From contig NW_019775968.1 in assembly GCF_001039355.2 (NCBI RefSeq), positions 1,375,105 through 1,439,104 of the forward strand: DNA of 64,000 nt, written 5' to 3'. The notes beneath the pieces were generated by a model. It ran no database searches and had not been told where the DNA came from. It saw only the letters and a list, made by a program, of their open reading frames with translations. Below, piece by piece: positions 50,831 through 61,900 of the stretch; the first letter of the stretch is position 1, and every line of letters starts with the position of its first letter. The position numbers and the translations under genes are program-made. The stretch is from Lingula anatina. Its lineage: Eukaryota > Brachiopoda > Lingulata > Lingulida > Lingulidae.

Positions 50831-51353
50831 TTGGTTTATGTTTATTTATTGCACATTCCCATAAAAAAGACACTTTGCATGATGTAAATAAATTAAAATG
50901 GTACAATTATCAACTTCAAGATCATTTGAACTGTGGTAAACACAACACACCAGAAATACTAACACTGATTGACTAAAGGACATCTATACTAAATTGAAAA
51001 CATGGACACGCTGACATGAATATAGCTGTTAACAGGTCAATATGGTGGTTTTGAGCAAGAAACACTTGAGAAAACAAAAAGTAGTGCACCATAAATTCCA
51101 TGTGTATGATGGAAAGTTCACGTTTATGACATTTCTAGTTCTCACTATATGCAAAGGTCCTTAATCTTTTCAGATTTAAGTCAAAATGGGCCTAATGAGT
51201 GAACCAGATTTTACTGTGATCTTCTGTTTGTTACATATTTGTTGGGTGTAAACATTGCATCTCCTTAAAATACTGCATTAACCAGAGGACTGACTCTTTC
51301 AAGCCTAGGGATATCAAAGCACTTTGCCCAGCAACGGTTTATCACATGGATAG
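50831..51353 (-). other. PIGL 3' UTR
   Basis: Non-coding sequence between the PIGL stop and its probable poly(A) site. No other feature is recognised. Confidence 0.5.
50841..50850 (-). terminator. Poly(A) signal(s) for PIGL
   Basis: TTTATTTATT on the plus strand gives two overlapping AATAAA hexamers on the minus strand, about 500 bp after the PIGL stop. Cleavage would fall near 50820-50830, against the MED13 end. Confidence 0.5.
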
Positions 51354-54183
51354 TTACTTTCCACACAGGGGTTTCAGTGTATTCATTATCATGTATCTGG
51401 AAAATGCCACGTAAAGCCACCGAAACCACACATACTGGCTGGCATGAGCTTCCATAGCTTTCTGTAATGAAAGAATTTTTTAGCAATATGGATCTGCTGT
51501 TGGGGAAACAGTATTCAACATGACTCAAGTCTATGATATGGACCTATAATAAGTTATAAATGATAATCATAAAGGACTACTAGGCCATATCTTGTAAGTC
51601 TTGCCCATTTAACTAAATAATAATACTTGCCTTAGCTTTGTGTACATCCAGCCAATTACTCAACATAAGCTGACCATCAAAATAAAAACTGTATGGAAGA
51701 TCCAAAAGTAGAGAATATTTCCTCAGGAGATTCACACTGACTAGTCTATATGCTTCAATCTCTGAAAATATTTAAACATTCACTTAAACCATTAATTTTT
51801 ATTTTCTCTGACAAAATAAGAGGTACTGAGATAAATTAAACATATTACCTCAGAAAATGCATTTCAATTGTAAAATGATGCTCAAATCAAAATATATATT
51901 CTCAGATTACTGGCATATTCAGCATCTTTATGCCATAAAATAAATGCAATAACTATTATGCAAAAAACTTACTTGATCTCCTCTGTGACTTGGTGAACAG
52001 AGATCTGGAAAGAAAACCCATATATTACAAAGTGAATCATTTCAGAAAAACACCAGCTTTTGTAGTAGACCATTGACACCACTTTTTTAAAATTGAAATC
52101 TGAAAATAATTATTCAAGTGCAGATGTGTCTTAACTTAGACACCTTGCCAAAAGAGTTGACAAATTATACATTATAAAAGGACTTAAATCTGCTATCTTA
52201 GCTTATACACACACTAAGGGGGCTTTCCCAGAGATTTAGATCGATCTAAAGATTATGTTTTAGATCGACCTAACTCCCTGGGGGTTCACGCTAAATTGCA
52301 GTCAGCCCAGCGGGCACCATAGTTAATTACCCCCTTACAGCTTTTAGTAGGCGGGACAGACGCTTAAGCCGGCCAAGCTGACAGACTCCCCACAGGGATA
52401 GATCGATCTAAAAATCTATGGAAATGGGGTGTAAGTACAATGATTACAAGTGATTTTCCAAGTGATGCATAACATTTTTAATGTTTAAAAATTTTCGACT
52501 GTACATGGAAAGAAATTGTTACCATTACACATGCATGTCTATAAATGCTTACTTCACTCCATGATATACTGCAATATGATTTCTATGCCCACTAACACCA
52601 TACCCATCAAAGGTTATTACCTGCAAAACAATATAAATCAAAAAGGGCATCTTTATAATGAGAATATGGTGTTTGCACATGCTTATTTATAATAAATATA
52701 AGTTAAATGCACAGACTTTTTGCAGAAAAAAGGAACTTTTGGAGGTCAAAATCCAATGCAGAGTTACTTTAAAGTACTTATAATTAATGAAATTTAGGTT
52801 ACAGTAACCCCACAGTGTACAGACTCTATAGGTGAAGAAGCTTGTCTCCAGTTCCTGGCTGAGCCTTATATGCTGTATTGATCCTAGACAGCACATATAT
52901 CTGAACAATGATATTGACAATACATCAGCTTCAGGGCAGTGCACAGCTGGTCACGATAAAGTCAGATGACAGTAAAGACTTTGACTGTTCAATGATCAAA
53001 TATAAATAAATTTAACTGAGCACGCATCATTTAACTTTTTTATAAATTTACATGAACCAAATTTCGTGCAAAATATGAAAGAAAATTAAATAAATAAAAT
53101 AATAAAATACATACACAACCAATGGAGAATTCTTTGATATGCTGCTGAACAACATCTGCCACTATTAATGGATCCCAGTTAAAATTAGGATCATCTGGCA
53201 AAGAGCTACAAAAGGGTAACAAATGAAAAGATAATTACTCAGTATGTAGGCAAAAACCACTAAAATTATCTTTTGTTCAAAGCTAAATATACCAAAATAT
53301 TGTTCAGTCAAAATCTTATCTATGGTTATTTATCAAATTTGGAATGAAATGAAAATCAGCATTCTAGGGATTCTTTTGGTGATAAAAAGTTAGTAAAATC
53401 CTGTAACTATAGATTGTTAAATATACAATAATATTTGTGAATTGGGTTTTCATTCACCCATGCATCTAAGCCTCTAATCACACTTTACTTAAGGAACCAT
53501 CATTTTGTACACCTAGTTTACATTTATATTAATAAGAATTAACAAAAGCTAACCTATGATCTAGCACTGTAACATTTTTCAAAGGTATACCAAGTATTGC
53601 ACAGCTCTTCTGTAACTCTTTTTTCCTTATATCTCCTTTTTGGTTATAATTTCCTGGAATGATGATAAAACAAAGCTTTATATAAATACATTATCTGGTC
53701 TCAAAAGACATAAAACCATCACAATGATTCTGAATGTTTTTAAATACATGTATGACAGTATCTGAGACATTATTTTCAATAATTCCATATCCTAATAAAA
53801 TTCAATCCTCCCTACAATATCAAGCTTTAGAGAATCGGCAATCCCAGGTTAACCCATCTGAACAGCCAGTCCCCAAACAAACTATTGCCCAAAATTGTGT
53901 GTATTAAACATAGACGGGAAAACAAAAGTTAACAATGTTTGTTTCAATGTTTTATCCAGACTTTACCTGATGACAGACAAAGGAGATGTACCTCATGCCC
54001 CGTTTTTCGAAGCTGGAATATAGTAGGGCTAAAAAACATGCATTCGTCATCAGGATGCGCTGTAACAATTAAAACATCGTGTGATGAAATAAAAGTCTTC
54101 CCAGCTGGAGATATGAATCTAATAAATTTATGAATACCCAAAAATAATATCACAAGCAACGCAGCAATCGGAATCGTGATCAT
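51354..54183 (-). CDS. PIGL: PIGL, N-acetylglucosaminyl-phosphatidylinositol de-N-acetylase (complete)
   Basis: PIGL removes the acetyl group from GlcNAc-PI to give GlcN-PI, the second step of GPI-anchor synthesis, at the cytosolic face of the ER. Seven exons (54183-53967, 53653-53554, 53205-53115, 52620-52553, 52004-51973, 51761-51631, 51461-51354) give 248 residues; human PIGL has 252. Residues 4-24 form the N-terminal membrane anchor. The metal-binding HPDDE motif is at 43-47 and the second motif GHRNH at 147-151, so the catalytic residues are intact. GNYNQKGDIRKKEL, LLRKYSLLLDLP and FSRYM also match the family. The intron after exon 6 is GC-AG (AAG|GCAAGT). Exon 5 is only 32 nt. The intron between exons 4 and 5 carries a MITE. 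Confidence 0.95.
52218..52431. mobile_element. About 214-bp foldback MITE in a PIGL intron
   Basis: The ends pair imperfectly: TTTCCCAGAGATTTAGATC at the left corresponds to a TTTCC..AGATTTTTAGATC order read inward from the right, and both contain the palindrome TAGATCGATCTA. TAA lies on each side (52215-52217 and 52432-52434), compatible with a 3-bp target duplication of PIF/Harbinger type. GC content is higher than in the surrounding intron. No coding capacity. Confidence 0.65.
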
Positions 54184-54632
54184 CTTTCACCGGCGATGCC
54201 GCAAAAAATATGTCGTAATAAACATGAAATAATAGAGTTTAAAAATAAAAATTGAATATTAAACTTTGAAACACACAGTGTACACAAAATGCTTTCCTAT
54301 TCAAAAATATCCCTACAACAATTGTTAATTTGAATCCTGGTATTAATATTTACGACATTGTCTTTATTTCACGTACCCATATATGATGCGCAAAATAATG
54401 CGCAATACGCTGTAAACAACGTCTCCTTGGCGACTAGTGAAATTGGATGGGCAAGTAGGTTTTAAAAAGCGAGGAAATTTTGTAAATTTGAGGCTTCTCA
54501 ACAGGAAAGCAAAATTGTGAGTTATTATGACTATATCGTTTGTCATATTTATCAAAGAATCGACCAAGTAACAAGGTTTATCGCGTAAAAATTCGTTTAG
54601 AACCACATAGCTAAGTTGAAAGTGTCACAGTC
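54184..54632. promoter_or_regulatory. Divergent promoter region of PIGL and CFAP251
   Basis: A 449-bp spacer between opposed start codons must hold both promoters. Apart from the X-box-like site (54421-54434), no TATA box or other clear motif stands out. Confidence 0.6.
54421..54434 (+). promoter_or_regulatory. X-box-like RFX binding site upstream of CFAP251
   Basis: GTCTCCTTGGCGAC fits the X-box pattern RYYNYY-N(1-3)-RRNRAC, with imperfect dyad symmetry around TT. It lies 199 bp before the start codon of a ciliary gene, where RFX sites usually act. Functional use is inference. Confidence 0.6.
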
Positions 54633-55748
54633 ATGGCAGACGAAGAAAAGGCTTCAGCACCGGCTGAAGTTGGTGAGACAAATGAAACTGAAGCAAAAGA
54701 GGCGGTTCATGAAGCGGAACAGAAAAATGCTGAATCTGAACAAAAAGCAGATCAGTCTGAAGAATCCACAGCTCAAAACGAAGTAGTGGATACAGCTCCA
54801 ACAGAGGCGGAAGGTGCTGTTGTGAACACTGGTGAAACGTCTGTAGAAGCTACAGCACCTGCAGCCACAGAAGATGGTGAGGGAGGTGTGGATGAAACTG
54901 AGCAGGCGAAAACTGCAGAAGCTGATACAGAAGCTGCCGAAAAAGCCCCTACTCCCATTGTAACAGATATTAAAGAGGAAGAGAAAGATCCATCAGATCC
55001 ATCAAATAAGAGTGAGGGCGAGAAAGCCCCATCACCTGATGATGTAGAAAAGGTGGATGCAGGAGAGGAGCCTAAGGAAACAGTAGCTACCAATGATTCC
55101 CAAGAACCAGCAGCTGCTGACAACACCCAAGAACCAGCAGCTGCTGACAACACCCAAGAACCAGCAGCTACTGACAACACCCAAGAACCTGCCGCTACTG
55201 ACAACACCCAAGAACCAGCAGCTACTGACAACACCCCAGAACAAGCACAAGATGAGCATGAGGAAGGGGTTGTTGGTACAGATAAACCACCAACATCAGC
55301 AGCTGCAGAAAACCAGGGAATGGGACCTTCTGAAACAGATGCTGATGAAAAAGCAACTTCACCACCTGCTGAAAAGCCACCTACTCCCCCTGAGGCACCG
55401 GATGCTCCCAGAATGGCAGGACCTCCACCGCCCATACAACTTGACTCACCTAAACCACCTACTCCTTCTGAGGTACCACAGCAGCCTGCTGATCTCAAAC
55501 CGCCTACTCCGCCTGAGCCAACTGTTAATGCAGTATCACCACCGGCAGCAGAATCACCAGCAACTGCTGCACCACAATCAGAACTGCCAACAGAGGGTTC
55601 TGCTGATGGTGCTCAAGTTCCAACAGAAGAAGTGCCACCACCACCACCACCTGATGCACCACCAGCACCTCACCAGCCATCACAAACACAGAATATACTT
55701 ACAGTGGATGCAGATGTACCTGTGGATGAATCACCATTTTCTGCCTTG
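54633..55748 (+). CDS. CFAP251: CFAP251 exon 1: low-complexity acidic/proline-rich N-terminus
   Basis: A single 372-residue exon starting [14 protein letters not shown] in strong initiation context (G at -3 and +4). Residues 1-150 are dominated by Glu, Ala and Thr; the second half is Pro-rich (PPTPPE repeats, a [12 protein letters not shown] run). A nine-residue tandem repeat, [10 protein letters not shown], spans 55092-55250. Vertebrate WDR66 also has a Glu-rich N-terminus but the sequence is not conserved. The exon ends SPFSAL at a GTAGGT donor. Long reading frames in other frames over this exon come from its biased composition. Confidence 0.88.
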
Positions 55749-55855
55749 GTAGGTGGATAGCTATTACTTAAAGTGTATCTTTAATAAATGGTAAAGTCCT
55801 ATGTAAGTATGTTGCTCCTGTTTTTTCATTTGCTTCCAATGTTTTTTTCTTTTTT

Positions 55856-55911
<56 letters not shown>

Positions 55912-58900
55912 ACANACATAGAGGGCGAAATGAACACAGCCAGAAGTGCCACTCCCACTTTTGACCCATAATCTGATTATTTTTGATTTTTTTTTTCTTC
56001 GTTGGTTTTTTTTTTTTTTTTTTTTTTTGGGGGGGGAGGGGGGTCCCATTGATTTAAACTGGTTATCCATTGCTTATGTTATATAAAAATTACTTACAAC
56101 CAGAAAAATGCAAGCAAAGATGCTAAATTGAATATTGATAAGATGTGTCAAAAATGTTTGTCTAAATATATTTGAAAAATCAATATATTAATATTGTTTT
56201 CTTTTTTGTAATTGTTTGGTTGTTGTGTAGGGTCATTATTCAGTTTATTTTATCATGGTTAACACACTTTCCAGAACCTAATATGGTCATTTGGTATGAA
56301 CAAAAATATCCCAGTTCTCAACTTGACAGATCCAAACAGAAAGATGATAGCATATGCTTGTGCACATGCTGGTATTTTGTACAACTTTAGGGATAACACA
56401 CAAAAGATATTACAAGGACATGTAAGTTACATAAATATGAATTTTATGTACAGAATTCTAGTTGTTTAATATATATTTTTAAGAATATAATTTTTATATA
56501 TTTACTTAATACTGTTTATTTTATACTTATTTTTAGAAATTTAATTCATACATATATATAATATTCATAAGATATCAACTTAATAATTTCTTAACATGTT
56601 ATGCTGAAAATTGTACTTGTGTATTAATGTTTCTGATATGTGTAAAAGGTTCTGTTTTCTTTCCAGTGCAACCCTCTGTCCTGTATGTGCACTAGTGCAG
56701 ACAAAAGATGGTTGGTAACAGCAGACAAAGGAAGAGATAACTTGGTTATCATCTGGGATACATCATCAGGGTAAGCCAAATCAGAGGAGGTGTGCATTGA
56801 TTTTATTGGTAGCTGTGCACATACTGCTTTTTATATATTTTAAGGCAATTTTCGTTTAGGTAAATATTGTTGATGAAATCAAAAACATCCCAGACTGACA
56901 CTTTGGTACAGTTATGCATGCTGTATAATGTGAAGCTACCCATTACCAATTATATTTTAGTCTTTGGTTTGCAAATGTTTGTGATGCTATATAAAAGCAT
57001 TGCCTTTAATTATGCCTTTAACTATTTTAGTGTACCAGTTCAAACACTTTTTGATCCACACCCTGAGGTAGGGGTGGCAGCCATTGCTATGACTCCAGAT
57101 GCCAAATACATAGCAACCATCAGTGCTGCAGAGGATCAGGTAAAAATGAACAGAAATCACTTCACAGTCTACACAGAACAACACTGTCTAAATATAATAC
57201 TTTATGATAAATCTGCTATGTTCTGTTGTAGTTTTAGCAGCTTTAAGTCTTTAAAGATGTTTATTTGTATATGATGAAAAATTAAATGGTAGCTTTAGTG
57301 AAAGGTCTGAAATTTGGAACAATTACTCATTTTTTGTTTTTGTGACGTATATGTTATCAATACCAATAAGTGTTGACAATCATAACTACCTCAATTGGAC
57401 TTTTATTGATAAATGGTACTGCCTGATACTTAAACAGTCTAGTATATCAACATTTATGATATGAATAATTTTATCCAGACTCTGAGTATTTGGGACTGGA
57501 CTGTTGATGGAGAGAAGCCTGTGTGTAAAACAAACCTCAAGGCAGAGTATGGGCATCAGGTATGAAAAACAAGGAAATAAATTTTTGTCACTATTTTCAT
57601 TTTGCAGCTTATGTTAAATTTTTTTTCGTTTATAGTTTCTCTATATGTTTTTTAATGACTGGTGATCAACAGATTTCTATTCTTGGAAACTGCTTGCATT
57701 TTCAAAAATAATACATGTAAGTTATTCATTAAGTTTTCTTAGATTGTACAACTGTTGTGGTGATCAACAGAATTATGTTCTTGGAAACTGCTAGTTCTTA
57801 TTAAAAGAAAATAAAGAAATCATTATGGAATTCTTTAAAAATAGTGTGGTGAGTCAAGGAGTGCTATCCAGATTCTGTTTTCAAGTTTCAAAGATAATAT
57901 TCATAGGTATTTCTTTTTTTTTTTCAGCACTACATTCATTTCAACCCAGATGATACCTTCCAGCTGGTCAGCAACAGTGAAAGCCAAGTCATCTTTTATT
58001 CTTGGGTATGTGAACAAAACCAGTTGGTATTCAGAACAAGATAACATTTCATTATGATTTTTCCCAATAATGAAGTTTTTCAGGTTTCTGTTGCTTAGTT
58101 TGGTATACCATTCATCATTCTTGTAATTGTGGTTTCCTTGAGCTCAACTACTACAACTGAGACCTGCAAAACCATATTGTTCAACCAAATTATGAGCATA
58201 GAAAAGACAGACATTTTAATTTATGCAAAGTGCAAACTATCATGGTTTCCACACTTTTAAATTTACTCTAGACTCTAGTAAACATACTTAGGCTCCGTTT
58301 ACATGGAAAATCTATTTTCTAAAAATCTAAAAATCTATTTTCGGTATCCTGTGATCACGGTCTGTGCCCTGGATACCCCGCGGCGTAATTACTGGCAGCG
58401 CGAGCGAGTTACTTCCATAGCTGTAATTAATTCTCGGCTGCGCTCGGAGGAGATTCTGATACCTTGATGCATCGCTTGCCATCGGATCATGATGGTTGCA
58501 CTCATATCTGTCATGTGTATAAGGTCTTCACCTTCTTCGTCTTGTTGTTGCACAAAATCGACAAACACAATTTTCAAAGCAACCGTGACCGCCATTTACT
58601 TTCTAACTTCCTACTGCGCTTGCATCAAGGTATCAGAATCTCCTCCGAGCGCAGCCGAGAATTAATTACAGCTTTGGAAGTAACTTGCTCGCGCTGCCAG
58701 TAATTACGCCGCGAGGTATCCAGGGCACAGACCGTGATCACAAGATACCAAAAATAGATTTTCAGATTTTTAGAAAATAGATTTTCCATGTGAACGGAGC
58801 CTTATTGTATCATCTATGTTTGACAGCCTTAAAAACTACTGAATCAGTTGAACAATATTCACTTAATATCCATGGTATCTTATATGGTTTGGGCCTTGGT

Positions 58901-61900
58901 ATTGTAGTCCTCAGGTCAGTTGGAGTACTTTGCCCCACCTCTACAAGATGAGGATTTCAACAAGCAAGTAGGTCGATACAGTCAGACCATCTACCAAACC
59001 AACAGTTCAAGAGCACTCACAGCAACATCAGTGGGTAACCTGGTGGTATGGGACAATAACAAACCATTAACTAAAGGTGAGAACAGTATTTTGTATCAGA
59101 TGTATGGGTTCTATTCTGTAAAACTGAGTTGGTAAAATAATTATACCAACTCAATTTTACTGAAAAATTGAGGTTTTTGCAATATATTTATTAGTTTAAT
59201 AGTAGTCTTTATTAGGTGATATAACTGTTGTTTATATAGTAGTCATGACCCATGTATTACAGTTGCATTACCCCTTCAAAAATACTTCTGAGTCTTAGGT
59301 ATCATTGCAACTGATTTCACATTTTACTACAGCAATTCATCCTTGTAGTATGTGTAAGAAATATGTACTTTATGTACAACTGGAAGACATGACATTTTGA
59401 CAAAAGACATGATGGTGATCATAGATCTATTAGATAGTCAAGTGCATGTACAGAAACACTTAATGTGCGGTGAAACCGTTTTGCATTTTCAGTTGTCAGC
59501 ACTGATCCTTCACCAGACAAGAAAGCACTGAAGCTTGTTAAGCTGCAAGATAGAGCAATCAATGTTCTTACTACAACTGACGGGTAAGTGTTTACAGACA
59601 TATATCTCTGATGATAAGCATTTGCAATATTGAATCACAGAGGGTAAATGGTTTGATAGCAGTGTGTTTTTTTCCCTCCTGTTAATTTTATTTTCATTTT
59701 TTTTTCAGTACAGCAAAATGCTTTCTCACCCTACGTAAAATAGAAGTAGCATGAATAATGTTTTTGTAGCTTGTTATAAAAATTGCTGTTTTCCATACTT
59801 TTCACAATTCTCATTGGTTTATGTTAATTTTTTAGACTGATGTTCTTTGCGGTCAGACTAAGGCTTCATTCACATGCAATGTCTATTTTCTAAATTTTAT
59901 TTTCTATTCGCAGTATGTCTTATGATCACGGTCTGTGCCCTGAATATCCCGCAGCGTAATTACTGGCAGCGCGAGCCAGTTACTATAAGTTACTATAAGT
60001 AACTGGCTCGCGCTGCCAGTAATTACGCGGCGGGATATTCGGGGCACAGACCGTGATCATAAGATAGCGCGAATAGAAAATAGATTTTTAGAAAATAGAC
60101 ATTCCATGTGAACGAAGCCTAATGTTGCGTAATTCTATTTCCAGATATATTGTAACAGGGGATGTCTTAGGCCACGTTCGCTTCCTAGACCAGACACTTA
60201 AGCTGATTATGTGGTAAGAATTAGTTCAGCATTACTACAAGTGTATGATTAACAGTGTTATTAATAGATGTATATTCAGTGTGTTTTACCCTTAATTTCT
60301 TGGGCTTTCAATAAGATATATTGTTTTAGAAGTTGTTGGCATAGCATCATGGTTATTTTCTTATCATTCATCTGTATGATTTCCTGCGCCACGTGTCATA
60401 ATTGTGACTTATCCAAATTGAAGTATGATATTTCATTGTGACAGGTATCAAGATTTCAATCTGGGGCCTATCAGTTCCATCTCTTTTGCTTGTGATCCCC
60501 AATTTCATGACAGGTGAGAACAGTGTTCATTGAGTAAAAAGCTGGCACTGATGATAATGTCATTAATAACACTATCACTTGTGTTTATTTAATACACATT
60601 TCACTGTCATTATTGCTTGAGTTTCAGTGTACCACACTTGGTGTTATTTCACAGGTAATAATAGTAATGCACGTGTAACATGAAGTGTCACAGCAGAGAT
60701 AATGTGTAGTTTGTTTTCATGTTCATAGCAGATAATGTTTTTCTGATTGAGTAATAGCCCACTAACTCACTGGTGTTCATTTCACGGCACTCTCATTTGC
60801 AATATGCACTGCACTTTTCCATTATAGAACTGAGGATACATGGGAGGAGGAGCAATTTGGACAGCATCAGAGTTTGAGGTTAGCATTTTAAATGTTGTAG
60901 GATATTCACCACCCTTTAAATATTTGTCAGAATTTTTTTGTATTCTCAGGTAAAATCTTAGATTTTCTCAATATAAGACTGAAAATAGAAAGAGTAAAAT
61001 ATTTTTTCAGTAATATAATGTAAGCAGAAAACAATAGCTCACCAATTATTAAAACATTGATAACTGCCAGATTATCTTACATGTACATCAAGCCAAGATG
61101 GGTCTCTGATCATTGACTAGCAGGCATTGGATTTCATTAAACAGTATACTGCATGTTAAGTTCCCTAGTGCTAATGACATTTTATTGAATTTTAACTAAC
61201 AGTTAAAGGCTTTTCTTATAAACAGTTAACCATGTTATATATTTGAAATCAGACATACTTCATATGCCAGTTAGTTGTAGCACTATTGTACGCATTTTAG
61301 TTTTTGAGTAAGAACCCATTCTGATAGACACATGTTACTAGTTGGGTTGATCCAACTCTGCAGGGGATTCTCGTTAAGTACAATCTGTGGAATCAGGTTA
61401 ATTGTCTGACATGCCTTCTTAAGCAGCTAGGGAGTAATTAACCCAAATAAATTTACCCCCTAGCTGCTAGAGGAGGCTTGGCATTCAATTAAGCCAATTG
61501 CACTTAACGAGAGCCACCACAGAGTTGGACTGACCAAAATAGTGTCTGATGTGTCCACTGAATGCTCCCTACCATAACATCAGACACATTTTCATCTAAC
61601 TGTTCAATTTTCTATTTGAAACAGACTGAAAGACCAAAGGGAATATCCAGCAGATGCTACAATCAAGGCACAGAAGCTTATCATCCGAGACTTTGTTGTT
61701 GGTACCTCTACAGCTGTTTATGGACATATAACTACACAGGGAACTATCATTGATGTAAGTTTACGCATGTAACTATGTCTGTGTATTAACTAAAATGAAC
61801 AATTAACTGAAAACATAATCCATGTTTTTTCTCCTATGAGATTTACCTCTGCTTGCTTTCTGTATTTTAAAAAGTGAGATTGATTTCTTGGTAAAGCTAA

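Larger units (their letters stand above)
60879..61624 (+). other. CFAP251 intron 11
   Basis: This intron contains the repeat block at 61232-61343 and the foldback at 61345-61535. No coding sequence is recognised. Confidence 0.55.

Noticed and set aside
55092-55250. CRISPR-like short repeats
   Set aside because: The units are contiguous without spacers, in frame, and in a eukaryotic coding exon.
54773-55498. 241-residue open frame on the minus strand over CFAP251 exon 1
   Set aside because: Its Ser/Gly/Ala-rich, repetitive content mirrors the Glu/Pro/Ala-coding plus strand. The plus-strand exon has a good start, a splice donor and in-phase WD40 exons, so the antisense frame is a composition artefact.
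55093-55752. 219-residue Gln/Leu/His-rich frame on the plus strand, and a matching minus-strand VVSSCWFLG repeat frame at 55032-55259
   Set aside because: Both are frame-shifted readings of the 27-bp minisatellite and Pro codons in CFAP251 exon 1.
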